Positions 7,555 through 17,187 of a stretch of 64,000 bases of DNA are shown piece after piece; position 1 is the first letter of the stretch, and each line of letters opens with the position of its first letter. The DNA is from Gordonia alkaliphila (GTDB taxonomy: Bacteria; Actinomycetota; Actinomycetes; Mycobacteriales; Mycobacteriaceae), in contig NZ_JALKBW010000001.1 of NCBI RefSeq assembly GCF_023017165.1, positions 2,232,001 through 2,296,000 of the forward strand, read 5' to 3'. Below the pieces are notes generated by a model, which saw only the letters and a program-made list of their open reading frames with translations, did not search any database and was not told the DNA's origin. Both the position numbers and the translations under genes were made by a program.

Positions 7555-8523
7555 CTACGCGTGGTGGGCGTTGTGCGCGGCGCGGCTGATCGTCTCCAAG
7601 ACGCGGGTGAAGGCCGGGGCGGCGGGGTCGACGATGGTCACGTGGTTGGTGTCCGGAAGCAGGACGAAGTTCGCGGTGCCGCCGGCTTTGGTTGCGGCGT
7701 CGACGTAGTTGCGCGAGACCACCGGCGGCACGACGCGATCCTTGGCGCCGACCATCGCGATTGTCGGCATGGACGGGTCGATGTTCTGGATCGGATCCAC
7801 GGAGGTGTAGCGCTCGGGGACTTCCTCGGGGGTGCCGCCGAGGGCGCGGACGATCCGGTCGTCGCCCAGCTTCACCGCGGTGCGCATGTCGAGCGGGCCG
7901 GCCAACGACACGACGCTGGTGGGCCGGTACTTCGGCTTCGCGCCGACCTCGTCGTCGTCGAGCTTGTGTCGGGTCCCCGCCCACATGGCGAGCTGGCCGC
8001 CGGCCGAATGCCCGACGACGACGGCGTTCTTCATGTCGATCGCGGGATTGGCCTTGCCGATCTGCGGCGCGAAGTCGAGGGCGGCGGCCACGTCGGCGAA
8101 GGTCTGCGGATACCCGCCGCCGGAACCGAGGCGCCGGTACTCGAGGTTGTAGACCGCGAGCCCGCGCTCGGCGAGCCGCCGGGCGAAGGTGACGAAGGTG
8201 TCGGCGCCGATCTGCGACTGCCACGAGCCGCCGTGGATCAACACCACCAACGGCACCGAGCCGTCGGGGTGATCGCCCTTCGGCATGAACAGGTCCACCC
8301 AGTTCTGGTCGTGGTCGCTCTCGCCCTCGGCGACCGGATAGACGTAACGTTCGGCGTCGACGTTCGACGACGCGATCACCTGAGCGAACGACTCCGGGGC
8401 CTCGCTCGCTGGAATCGGCGCGGGCACGGCACTGCCCTCGGTGTCGGTGGAGCAGCCCGCGACGAGGACTGCGGCGGTCAGGGCGGCGAGCAGGCCGCCG
8501 GCGGTGCGGTGCATCGTCGACAT
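7555..8523 (-). CDS. Lipoprotein alpha/beta-hydrolase esterase
   Basis: 322 residues. The lipobox VAGC (Cys24) after a hydrophobic stretch predicts a membrane-anchored extracytoplasmic esterase. The oxyanion motif HGGSW is at 97-101, the nucleophile GHSAG at 171-175 (Ser173), and the acid/base lie in VGAKDRVVPP and DTNHVTIVD. This is the carboxylesterase/acyl-aminoacyl hydrolase layout, and the substrate is not evident. The ATG at 8523 overlaps the stop of the upstream binding-protein gene by one base (TGATG), so the two share a transcript. ATG 8514 is a second possible start. Its last 396 bases are partly duplicated at 3805-4086. Confidence 0.88.
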   Translation of the reverse strand: MSTMHRTAGGLLAALTAAVLVAGCSTDTEGSAVPAPIPASEAPESFAQVIASSNVDAERYVYPVAEGESDHDQNWVDLFMPKGDHPDGSVPLVVLIHGGSWQSQIGADTFVTFARRLAERGLAVYNLEYRRLGSGGGYPQTFADVAAALDFAPQIGKANPAIDMKNAVVVGHSAGGQLAMWAGTRHKLDDDEVGAKPKYRPTSVVSLAGPLDMRTAVKLGDDRIVRALGGTPEEVPERYTSVDPIQNIDPSMPTIAMVGAKDRVVPPVVSRNYVDAATKAGGTANFVLLPDTNHVTIVDPAAPAFTRVLETISRAAHNAHHA

Positions 8524-9389
8524 CAGCTCATCGCTCCGTTGAGCAGGGACGTCGGGATCAGGCCGTCGGCCAAGCCCCATTTCTCCGCGATCCGTTTGAT
8601 CTCGCCATCGTCGATCAGGCGTTGAATCGATTGCTGCAGCACCGGTCCGAGGGCGGATCCCTTGGCGACGGCGAAGGCGTACGGCTGGGTGTCGAACGGG
8701 GCGTCGGCGGTGCTGAGGGCGGTCGGGTCCTTCTTGACCTCCCACAAGATGGCCGGTGAATCCGCCGACACGGCGTTGATGTCACCCTCGCGCAGCGCGG
8801 TCAAGGCCGCGTCGAGGCTGTCGAACCCGACCACCTCGATGGCCTTCTTGCCGGTGTCGGTGCAGGCGTCGTTCTTGGCCGGCAATTCGATGAGGAACTG
8901 GATGGTGGCGGTCTCGGCGCCGACCTTCATCCCGCACGCGTCGTTGGGGTCGACGTCGGTGCCGGCCTTGCGCGCCCACTGCGTCCCGGCGCTGAAGTAG
9001 GTCACCATGTCGACCTGCTTCTGCCGCGCGACGGTGTCGAAGAGGCCGCGGGCGGCGACGTCGTTATTGCCGTCGGCGACGCTGGACAGCAGCGCCGGGA
9101 AGGGAGTCTGGCGGAAGTCGGTCTCGAGACCAAGATTGTCGGCGACGGCGTTGAGCACGTCCACGTCGAAGCCGACCAGCTTGCCGTTCTCGTCGAACTC
9201 CATGGGGGCGAACGGGGCGTCGGTGCCGACGGTGAGCTTGCCGGAGTCCCGAATCTGTTGGGGCAGCTCGTTTCTGAGTGCCTGCGTGGCATCATCGGCG
9301 TCGTTCGACGACGAACAACCGGCGAGTGCGGCGGCTGACAATAGTAGGGCGCCGGCCAATGCGGCTCCGCGTCGTCCGAGTTTCACCAA
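8523..9389 (-). CDS. Polar amino-acid ABC transporter substrate-binding lipoprotein (family 3)
   Basis: 288 residues with lipobox ALAGC (Cys25). The SBP family 3 fold is shown by GKLTVGTDAPFAPMEF near residue 50, GFDVDVLNAVADNLGL, then TPFPALLSSVADGNNDV and the C-terminal KIAEKWG-like IKRIAEKWGLADG. It should bind a polar amino acid or opine outside the membrane. No permease or ATPase gene lies beside it, so it is an orphan binding protein served by a transporter elsewhere, or a ligand sensor. It is translationally coupled to the downstream esterase (TGATG). Confidence 0.9.
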   Translation of the reverse strand: MVKLGRRGAALAGALLLSAAALAGCSSSNDADDATQALRNELPQQIRDSGKLTVGTDAPFAPMEFDENGKLVGFDVDVLNAVADNLGLETDFRQTPFPALLSSVADGNNDVAARGLFDTVARQKQVDMVTYFSAGTQWARKAGTDVDPNDACGMKVGAETATIQFLIELPAKNDACTDTGKKAIEVVGFDSLDAALTALREGDINAVSADSPAILWEVKKDPTALSTADAPFDTQPYAFAVAKGSALGPVLQQSIQRLIDDGEIKRIAEKWGLADGLIPTSLLNGAMS

Positions 9390-9487
9390 GCACTCCTCAT
9401 GTCCGCCCCCGGTCGCTTGACCTTACTCTTCGGCGAACTCGCGGAGTGTTGGGTGTCACACATACCGTTTCCGCTGAGCGGCTGCGG

Positions 9488-10687
9488 TCAGGGGGTCTTC
9501 CGCAGCGCGCGACGGGCGAAGTCGTCGAGCGCGTCGGTGACGTCGGTGGCGCACCACATCCGGTTGCGCCGAAATCCGGTGAACTCGCGCAGGATCCCCG
9601 CGTCGACCAGGGGGCCGATCGCGCGTGCGGCATTGGTCGGGGAGATCCCCAGGGCTTCCGCCGCGCTAGCGCCGTCGACCACCGGCTGGCGCACGAGGAC
9701 CTCCATCAGGTCCCGGGCGCGGGCGTCCGCACGGAGTTTCACCCGCGAATCCCAGTCGGTGCGGATGGCGCGAATGTCGGCGACGAGGCGACTGCCGTTG
9801 ACGACCGCGGTCTGCGCGGCCGTCGCGACGGCTTCGATGATGGGGGTGATGTCGCCGTGGCGGTAGGAGTCCAGGGCGCGGAAGTAGCCGTCGGTGTCGG
9901 TGAGCAGGCCCGCGGACACCGGGACGGTGACATTGCGGGTGAGCCCGAGGGCCATCAGCATCGCCTGGAGCAGCGCGCGTCCGGTGCGGCCGTTGCCGTC
10001 GGGGAACGGGTGAATCGTCTCGAATTGCGCGTGCGCCAGGGCGATCTGAGCCAGCGCCGGCAGATCGGTGCGCGCAGTGAAGCCGATCAGGTCGTCGATC
10101 AGTTCGGGCACGTGCGCGGCCTGTGGCGCGACGTAGTCGGCGTCGTGCGGCCCGATACTGCTCCCGCCGATCCACACGGCTTCGGTGCGCCAGCGTCCGG
10201 CGATGTCCGGAGCGTGGTGGGACATCAGCGCGTCGTGCATCGCCAAGATCGCGTCGGCGTCGAGGTTGTCGGCGAGCGCCAGCGCGGCGCGCATGGCGGC
10301 GACATTGCCGACGATCTCGGTGGCGTTCCGCTTCTCGCGGCTGCCGAGTTCGGCGAGGGCGATCTGTTTGGCGCCCGATGACAGATTCTCGATCTGCGAC
10401 GACGCGGCCGCTTCGGAACGCAGCAGGACGGTGGCGAACGGGGCGAGCTCGGCGCCGAGTTCTGCATCGAATCGCGTGATCAGCGTGCTCGCGTCGTCGA
10501 CGAGGCTGTGGAGCTCGGGGGTGAGATACGGGGTGCGGTCGGCGATCGGCGCTACGGCGGCCGCGAGGTACGGTCCGCGATAGCGCGCGCGTTGCGCCCG
10601 GGTGAGCAGTTCCGACGGCACGGTGGGGTTCCAGTCGACTTGCTCGAGGTCGACGCTCGGCCAGGTGCTTCCGTCGGGTGACGTCAC
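9488..10687 (-). CDS. Fic family protein (AMP-transferase type), self-inhibited class
   Basis: 399 residues. The catalytic loop is complete: HPFPDGNGRTGR at 226-237 (His226, both Gly, Arg237). An N-terminal inhibitory helix carries S96-x3-E100-N101 (SSQIEN), the class II [S/T]xxxE[G/N] motif whose Glu blocks ATP in resting enzymes. Residues 330-385 form a winged-helix domain (ASAAEALGISPTNAARAIGPLV), so the protein probably binds DNA as well. The GTG start at 10687 lies eight bases from a perfect palindrome, suggesting autoregulation. The expected reaction is transfer of AMP to a protein Tyr/Ser/Thr; the target is unknown. Confidence 0.92.
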   Translation of the reverse strand: MTSPDGSTWPSVDLEQVDWNPTVPSELLTRAQRARYRGPYLAAAVAPIADRTPYLTPELHSLVDDASTLITRFDAELGAELAPFATVLLRSEAAASSQIENLSSGAKQIALAELGSREKRNATEIVGNVAAMRAALALADNLDADAILAMHDALMSHHAPDIAGRWRTEAVWIGGSSIGPHDADYVAPQAAHVPELIDDLIGFTARTDLPALAQIALAHAQFETIHPFPDGNGRTGRALLQAMLMALGLTRNVTVPVSAGLLTDTDGYFRALDSYRHGDITPIIEAVATAAQTAVVNGSRLVADIRAIRTDWDSRVKLRADARARDLMEVLVRQPVVDGASAAEALGISPTNAARAIGPLVDAGILREFTGFRRNRMWCATDVTDALDDFARRALRKTP

Positions 10688-10695
10688 GGGTCGAT

Positions 10696-10729
10696 CTTAT
10701 CTTCACTTACGGGGTTAAGTGAAGATAAG
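10696..10729. promoter_or_regulatory. Palindromic operator candidate at the fic promoter
   Basis: CTTATCTTCACTTA (10696-10709) and its exact complement TAAGTGAAGATAAG (10716-10729) flank a six-base spacer. The 14-bp perfect arms are far beyond chance and lie directly upstream of the fic GTG start (minus strand), over the expected promoter or leader. The winged-helix domain of the Fic protein is the obvious candidate reader. A terminator is unlikely because the sequence precedes a start codon. Confidence 0.7.
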
Positions 10730-10730
10730 A

Positions 10731-10805
10731 GGCTTCGACAGGCTCAGCCGGCGGGACTGCTCAGCCGGCGGGGACGACTCAGCCGGCGGGACTGCTCAGC
10801 TGGCG
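10731..10805. repeat. GGCTTCGACAGGCTCAGCC-type repeats
   Basis: One full unit (GGCTTCGACAGGCTCAGCC at 10731-10749) is followed by partial units of the form GGCGGGACTGCTCAGCCGGC, repeated about three times with small changes up to 10805. This is the reverse orientation of the array at 1304-1425. It lies between the fic promoter and the end of efeB. Confidence 0.75.
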
Positions 10806-10816
10806 GAGGCGGGCTG

Positions 10817-12079
10817 TCAGGAGAAGAGGTGCTGGCCCCAGTATTCGCCGGGCTTGAGGCCGGCGGGCACAGCGAAGTGCGCGGAGCCGTTCGGGATCAG
10901 GTACTCGGTCATCGCGTCCTTGCGGGACATGTCGTGCTGCATCGGAATGAACTGCGAGTGCGAGTCGCGGTTGAAGGCGATGAAGAACAGCCCGGCGTCG
11001 AGGTGGCCGAAACCGTCGGAGCCGTCGGTGAAGTTGTAGCCGCGCCGGAGGATACGGACGCCGCCGCGATTCTTCGGATTCGTCACGGCCACATGGGAAT
11101 TGCGCGGAATCACCGGCGCACGACCGCTGGTCACCTGGAAGTCGGGCTCGTCGAATTCGTTGACCTGACCCAATGGTGCGCCGGGCCCCTTGGTGCGTCC
11201 GACGATCAGCTCCTGCTCCAGCAGGTTGGCGCGATCCCACGGCTCGATGTCCATCCGGATCCGGCGGGCCACGAGGTAGGTGCCGCCCGTCATCCATTGC
11301 GCCGCAGGCGGATTGTCGGCCTCGTCGACCCACACCCACTTGTTCAGGTCGTCGGTCTCGTCAGCCCGGATGTTGGCGGTGCCGTCCTTGAAACCGAACA
11401 GATTGCGCGGGGTGTCCTGCGCGCGGGTGGTCGACGCCGTGCGGCCGAAGCCGAGCTGCGACCAGCGCACCGACACCACGCCGACGCCGATCCGCGCGAG
11501 ATTGCGGATGGCGTGCACGGCGACCTGCGGGTCGTCGGCGCACGCTTGCACGCAGATGTCGCCGTAGCTGCGCTGCGGCTCGATCTTCTCCGCGGCGAAG
11601 GCGGGCAGATCGGTGAGCCCGGCCGGCTTGCGCGCGGCCAGCCCGAAGCGATCGGGCCGGTCCGGGTAGGCGGAGCTCGGGCCGAACAGGCCGGGCCCGA
11701 AACCGATGGTCAGGGTCAGGTGCGCGGCCGACAGTCCGAGTGCTTCTCCGGTATCGCTGGGCGGCACGTAGTCGCCGAGGCCGACGGCGCCGTCGGGCGT
11801 CACCTCGTGGCCGTGGGTCAGCCGCTCGGCCGCCGCCGTCCACTTCTGCAGCATGTCGACGACGTCTTCGCGCTTGTCGGTGATGACGTCGAAGGCGGCG
11901 AAGTGCAGGCGGTCCTGGGCCTCGGTGACGATGCCGGCCTGGTGCGGTCCGCGGAACGGGACGACGTGCGAGCGCTCGACGTCGGCGTCGCGGGCGAGGG
12001 CGTAGCCCCCGCCGAACCCGACGGCGGCCGCGCCCACGCCGGCGGCACCGATCACCGCGCGACGACTGACCTTGCTCAT
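10817..12079 (-). CDS. efeB: EfeB, Dyp-type heme peroxidase, Tat-exported
   Basis: 420 residues from ATG 12079. The twin-arginine signal is plain: SRRAVIG at residues 5-11, then a hydrophobic stretch ending near AlaLeuAla. The DyP signature GFKDG (in LFGFKDGTANI) supplies the distal Asp, and the His of GFGHLDAGLFFIAF or of RNSHVAVTNP is expected to be the heme ligand. In EfeUOB it oxidises ferrous iron, or was proposed to release heme iron, in the periplasm-like space. It is the last gene of a minus-strand efeU-efeO-efeB operon, with 61 bases from efeO. The length is normal for the family. Confidence 0.92.
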   Translation of the reverse strand: MSKVSRRAVIGAAGVGAAAVGFGGGYALARDADVERSHVVPFRGPHQAGIVTEAQDRLHFAAFDVITDKREDVVDMLQKWTAAAERLTHGHEVTPDGAVGLGDYVPPSDTGEALGLSAAHLTLTIGFGPGLFGPSSAYPDRPDRFGLAARKPAGLTDLPAFAAEKIEPQRSYGDICVQACADDPQVAVHAIRNLARIGVGVVSVRWSQLGFGRTASTTRAQDTPRNLFGFKDGTANIRADETDDLNKWVWVDEADNPPAAQWMTGGTYLVARRIRMDIEPWDRANLLEQELIVGRTKGPGAPLGQVNEFDEPDFQVTSGRAPVIPRNSHVAVTNPKNRGGVRILRRGYNFTDGSDGFGHLDAGLFFIAFNRDSHSQFIPMQHDMSRKDAMTEYLIPNGSAHFAVPAGLKPGEYWGQHLFS

Positions 12080-12140
12080 TCCTGCTTCACCTCGTTCGAA
12101 TTCCTGCGGCACCGGGTCCGTTGCCGGCCCTACCGGGCGC

Positions 12141-13352
12141 TCATTCCTGCATCACGATGCCGGGCACCTGGGACAGGGTGGCGCTCAGCGCGTCGATCTT
12201 GTCCGACAGTTCGCGGCGCTTGGCCTCGGAGACGGTGTCGTAGGAGACGTAGCCGTCACCCGAGCGGAGTGCGTCGATCTCGCCGCGCACCACACCGAAC
12301 TGCTCGGTGATCTTGTCCATCAGGGCGGGGTTGCGCGCGGAGATGATCGGCGCCATCTCGGCGATCAGCGTCTCGGCGCCGTCGACGTTGGCCGCGAAGT
12401 CCCAGAGGTCGGCGTGGCTGTACCGGTCCTCTTCGCCGCCGACCTTGGTAGCCGCGATCTCGTCGATCAGCGCCTGCGGGCCCTGGACGAACATGCGGGT
12501 CTCGAAGTCGAAGTCCGGCTTGTTGACCTCGGCCTGCAGAGTCTTGACGTCGGTGAGCAGGCCGTCGGCGATCTTGTCGATCGACGCCTTGTCGTCGTTC
12601 TTGGCGGCGTGTGCGGCGTCGGCCGGCGCCACCTGACCGGGTGCGTCGCCGATCTGCTCGGGCTTGGGCGCCCACAGGTACCTCTCGATGCGGTGGAAAC
12701 CGGTGAACTCCTGCTGGCCGTCCTCGGTGTCGTCCCAGCGCATGTCGATCTTCGGGTCGAGGTCCTGGAAGCTCTCGGCCACCGGCTCGACGCGTTCGAA
12801 GAAGGTGCGGGTCAGGCCGAAATCGGCGCGCGCGGCGTCCAGGTTTCCGGACTTCACCGCGTTGACGAAGATCTCGGTCTGGGCCACCAGGCCGTCGAGC
12901 TGCCCGCGCACGTAGGTGAGGTAGCGTTCCTTGGCCTGCTCGACGTCGGCCGGCGCCTGCGACTTCTCCTTGGCCTCACCGGTCACCGTGAGGTCGCTGC
13001 GGATGCCGGTGCCGACCATGCCGGGCTTGCAGGCCACCTGGTAGGTGCCCGGCTCGGTGAACCGCACGGTCATCGTGCTCTTGAGCCCGGGGCCGATGTT
13101 CTCCACCTCGCCGAGGACGCGGTTGTTCTGGCCGAAGACGTAGAACTCGGTGACCTTGCTGCCGTTGTTGGTGATGGCGAAGCTGACGTCGCCGGTCACC
13201 GCCTCGCTGGTGGTCAGATCGCACTTGTCGTCGGTGGAGCTGACCGCGATCGCGTCGGCCGACGACTTCGCTTGGCACGCAGCCAGAGTCAGCGGGACGG
13301 TGAGTGCGAGGCCGACGGCGGCCACTCGTCGGACGTTAAACGGATGCGCCAT
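12141..13352 (-). CDS. efeO: EfeO, iron-binding cupredoxin/M75 lipoprotein
   Basis: 403 residues. Lipobox LAAC (Cys26). Residues 40-125 form the EfeO cupredoxin domain, with a Cys/Met pair in ACKPGM (Cys108). Residues 135-400 form the imelysin-like M75 domain with HxxE (HRIE, 220-223), the proposed metal site. It collects iron outside the membrane and hands it to the EfeU permease. It overlaps the end of efeU by 17 bases, so the operon is tightly coupled. The frame is complete and no key residue is missing. Confidence 0.93.
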   Translation of the reverse strand: MAHPFNVRRVAAVGLALTVPLTLAACQAKSSADAIAVSSTDDKCDLTTSEAVTGDVSFAITNNGSKVTEFYVFGQNNRVLGEVENIGPGLKSTMTVRFTEPGTYQVACKPGMVGTGIRSDLTVTGEAKEKSQAPADVEQAKERYLTYVRGQLDGLVAQTEIFVNAVKSGNLDAARADFGLTRTFFERVEPVAESFQDLDPKIDMRWDDTEDGQQEFTGFHRIERYLWAPKPEQIGDAPGQVAPADAAHAAKNDDKASIDKIADGLLTDVKTLQAEVNKPDFDFETRMFVQGPQALIDEIAATKVGGEEDRYSHADLWDFAANVDGAETLIAEMAPIISARNPALMDKITEQFGVVRGEIDALRSGDGYVSYDTVSEAKRRELSDKIDALSATLSQVPGIVMQE

Positions 13353-14214
13353 CGGCGACTACCTTTCGAGAGGGGATCCGGCCGCGAAGCAGGAACAGGG
13401 GAGTGACGATTCCGACGTACGCGACCCAGGCGATGACCTGCAGCCACGACGGGTTCGCCGAGAAATTGAAGATTCCGGAGAAGATGGCGCCGTACCAGCT
13501 GCTGGTGTCGTACCAGGAGCTGATGTCGTAGGCGACGTTGTTCATGCCGGGCAGCCAGCCGTAGACCTGCAGGGCGTGGACGCCGTACGACAGGATGCCG
13601 GCGGCCACCACGATCAGGAACAGGCCGGTGTAGGTGAAGAACTTGTTGAAGTCGAGCGAGACGGTGCCGAAGTACAGCAGGGTGGTGAGTCCGGCGGCGA
13701 TCGCGATGCCGATCAGCAACCCCACCAGCGGCCAGATGCCGCCGGAGACGTTCTCGGCGTAGCCGACCATCAGCAGGGCGGTCTCGAATCCCTCGCGGCC
13801 GACGGCGAGGAAGGCCACGCTGAACACGGCGATCCCGCCGATCTCCAACGCCGAGGCCAGCCCCGACTTCAGATCACCGGAGAGGTGGGCGGCCGCCTTG
13901 CGCATCCACAGCAGCATGGATGTGACGATCGCCACGGCGACCAGCGAGGCGATTCCGGCGATCAGCTCCGCGGTGAGATTGGAGACGGTCGACGTGCCGA
14001 ACTGGATGATCAGGAACGTGCCGATGGTCATGGCCAGCGCGGCGATCACACCCGCCCACAGCCAGCGCAGGGCATCCCGGCGACCGGACTTGGCGGCGAA
14101 GGCGATCAGAATCATCACGACGATCCCGGCTTCGAGTCCCTCGCGTACACCGATGAGGCCGCTGCCGACCATCTTGGTGACAACGGACGGCGCTGCGTCG
14201 GCGAGAACTGTCAT
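13336..14214 (-). CDS. efeU: EfeU, FTR1-family iron permease
   Basis: 292 residues with about seven membrane segments. Both FTR1 iron-binding motifs are intact: REGLE at 24-28 and REGFE at 140-144. It is a high-affinity iron permease, first gene of efeUOB. The ATG at 14214 lies 28 bases from an iron box (14242-14260), which predicts induction in low iron. The C-terminus has an unusual aromatic stretch (DISSWYDTSSWYGAIFSG) in an external loop. EfeU with EfeO and EfeB together work at low pH or under iron starvation in other bacteria. Confidence 0.94.
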   Translation of the reverse strand: MTVLADAAPSVVTKMVGSGLIGVREGLEAGIVVMILIAFAAKSGRRDALRWLWAGVIAALAMTIGTFLIIQFGTSTVSNLTAELIAGIASLVAVAIVTSMLLWMRKAAAHLSGDLKSGLASALEIGGIAVFSVAFLAVGREGFETALLMVGYAENVSGGIWPLVGLLIGIAIAAGLTTLLYFGTVSLDFNKFFTYTGLFLIVVAAGILSYGVHALQVYGWLPGMNNVAYDISSWYDTSSWYGAIFSGIFNFSANPSWLQVIAWVAYVGIVTPLFLLRGRIPSRKVVADGASV

Positions 14215-14241
14215 GAAAGTGACTTCTTACTGTTTGTCCGT

Positions 14242-14260
14242 TTCGGGTAGGCAACCCTAA
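14242..14260 (-). promoter_or_regulatory. DtxR/IdeR iron box upstream of efeUOB
   Basis: On the minus strand the 19-mer TTAGGGTTGCCTACCCGAA agrees with the DtxR/IdeR consensus TTAGGTTAGGCTAACCTAA at 14 of 19 positions. It lies 28-46 bases before the efeU ATG, a normal operator position. I infer repression by iron-loaded IdeR/DtxR. Confidence 0.65.
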
Positions 14261-14460
14261 GTTGCCTCGGAAAACACTAACGCGGGCCGTCGGAGCGCAC
14301 AAAGTCGGACTGCAGAAATCGGGGGTCGGAGCAACCGAATCGGGGTCGGAAGACCTCGTTGCGGGCGGGCGACGTCCGACGTCGGGAACTCCGCGCGAGA
14401 TTGCGGCGTTACCCCCTTGGTGTGGCATCCTGACCCATCGGTGAAAGGAACGACTGCGAT

Positions 14461-15201
14461 ATGACTACTCTGCGACGGCGCCTGGTCGCGCCGCTGCTCC
14501 TCGGTAGCGTCGCGTTGGCCGCCTCGGCTTGTGTCTCCATGCCGTGGGATCAGCCGGACATTCCCGAAGGCATCCCGCCCGGCCCGGGTGTGCAGCAGCC
14601 GTACATCGACATCAATCAGCCCGGCCGCACTGCCGACAAGATGCGCGAGTGGGCCGAGCCGATCGCCGAGGCCACCGGGATTCCGGTCACCTCGCTCGAG
14701 GCCTACGGCAACGCCGCGGAGATCCAGCGGCAGCAGCACCCCGAGTGCGGCCTCGCCTGGACCACGCTGGCCGGTATCGCCGGGGTGGAGAGCAAGCACG
14801 GCGAGCATCGCGGCGCGGAAGTGGCCGCCAACGGCGACGTCCGGCCGGAGATCCGCGGCATGGCGCTAGACGGCACCAAGGGCAACTGGGAGATCCGCGA
14901 CTCCGAGGGCGGCAAGCTCGACGGCGACACGCTCTACGACCGTGCGATGGGCCCGTTCCAGTTCATTCCGGAGACCTGGCAGCGCTTCGGTGTCGACGCC
15001 AACGGCGACGGTGTGGCCGACCCGGACAACATCGATGACGCCGCGCTGTCCGCGGCGCGCTACCTGTGCGTGTCCGCCGGCGGCGACATGACGACGCCGG
15101 CCGGTTGGGAGAAGGCGGTCCTCACGTACAACAACTCCATGTCGTACGTGATCCGGGTGCGCAACCACGCCAATGCCTACTCCGTCAACGTGCGCTACTG
15201 A
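14461..15201 (+). CDS. lpqU: LpqU-like lytic transglycosylase lipoprotein
   Basis: 246 residues. Lipobox SAC with Cys24. The lysozyme-like (SLT/MltB-type) domain spans about 60-245, with the catalytic Glu110 in GIAGVESKHG and the DRAMGPFQFIPETW and YNNSMSYVIRV motifs of the family. A short Ca-binding-like loop, DANGDGVADPDNIDD, lies before the last helices. It cleaves peptidoglycan glycan strands outside the membrane. Order lpqU-eno-ftsB-DUF501-ppx is the M. tuberculosis Rv1022-Rv1026 order. The ATG at 14461 is preceded by GAAAGGA. Confidence 0.9.
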   Translation: MTTLRRRLVAPLLLGSVALAASACVSMPWDQPDIPEGIPPGPGVQQPYIDINQPGRTADKMREWAEPIAEATGIPVTSLEAYGNAAEIQRQQHPECGLAWTTLAGIAGVESKHGEHRGAEVAANGDVRPEIRGMALDGTKGNWEIRDSEGGKLDGDTLYDRAMGPFQFIPETWQRFGVDANGDGVADPDNIDDAALSAARYLCVSAGGDMTTPAGWEKAVLTYNNSMSYVIRVRNHANAYSVNVRY

Positions 15202-16554
<1,353 letters not shown>

Positions 16555-16572
16555 GCGTGATTAGCTAGAACG

Positions 16573-17187
16573 ATGGCGACGAGCGAGTCCGGGCGAGACG
16601 GCCGGGCGCGGGGTTCTGGACGTGCACGCACGTCCAGAGCGGCCGGGCCCGCGGTCCGTCGAACCCGGACTCGCTACCGTCGGGACACCGATGGGTCGAC
16701 GACGTCGACCGGGTCGGTGGCCGTCGTCGACGCACCGATCATCGACGACGAGGTGTTCGACGACGCACCGGGGTCCGCAGGTCTGCGTCTGCCGGCGATC
16801 TTCTCCCGGTTCACCTCGGTGAACTCGCGACGGGTGCTCGGCATGGCGCTGGTGCTCGTACTGCTGGCGGTGACGCTGGCGGTCCCGGTGCGCACCTACT
16901 GGTCGCAGCGCGGCGAGTTCAACCGCTTGCAGGCCGCCAACGAACAGTTGGCCCGCGACGTCGAGCACTATCAGCGTCGCGTGACCGAACAGAACGACCC
17001 CGCCTACATCGAGGCCGCGGCGCGCGAGCAGCTGCAGTACGTGATGCCGGGGGAGAAGCCGCTGGTGCTGACGTATCCGTCGCGCGAGCAGCAAGAGAAA
17101 GCACAGGAGAAGGAACGCAAGTACGCGTCCAATCCCTGGTACCAGAATTTGTGGGACGCGGTGTCCACACCGCCGGAGGACAAGTGA
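16573..17187 (+). CDS. ftsB: FtsB/DivIC-family septum protein
   Basis: 204 residues. A basic N-terminal cytoplasmic tail (1-87, with SGRARTSRAAGPAVRR) is followed by one membrane helix at about 88-107, a coiled coil at 108-140 and the conserved NDPAYIEAAAREQLQYVMPGE motif (141-161). This is the FtsB/DivIC architecture. The protein bridges FtsQ and FtsL and helps activate septal peptidoglycan synthesis. The long disordered N-terminus is typical for actinobacteria. It lies 18 bases after eno, and its stop overlaps the next start (GTGA). Confidence 0.9.
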   Translation: MATSESGRDGRARGSGRARTSRAAGPAVRRTRTRYRRDTDGSTTSTGSVAVVDAPIIDDEVFDDAPGSAGLRLPAIFSRFTSVNSRRVLGMALVLVLLAVTLAVPVRTYWSQRGEFNRLQAANEQLARDVEHYQRRVTEQNDPAYIEAAAREQLQYVMPGEKPLVLTYPSREQQEKAQEKERKYASNPWYQNLWDAVSTPPEDK

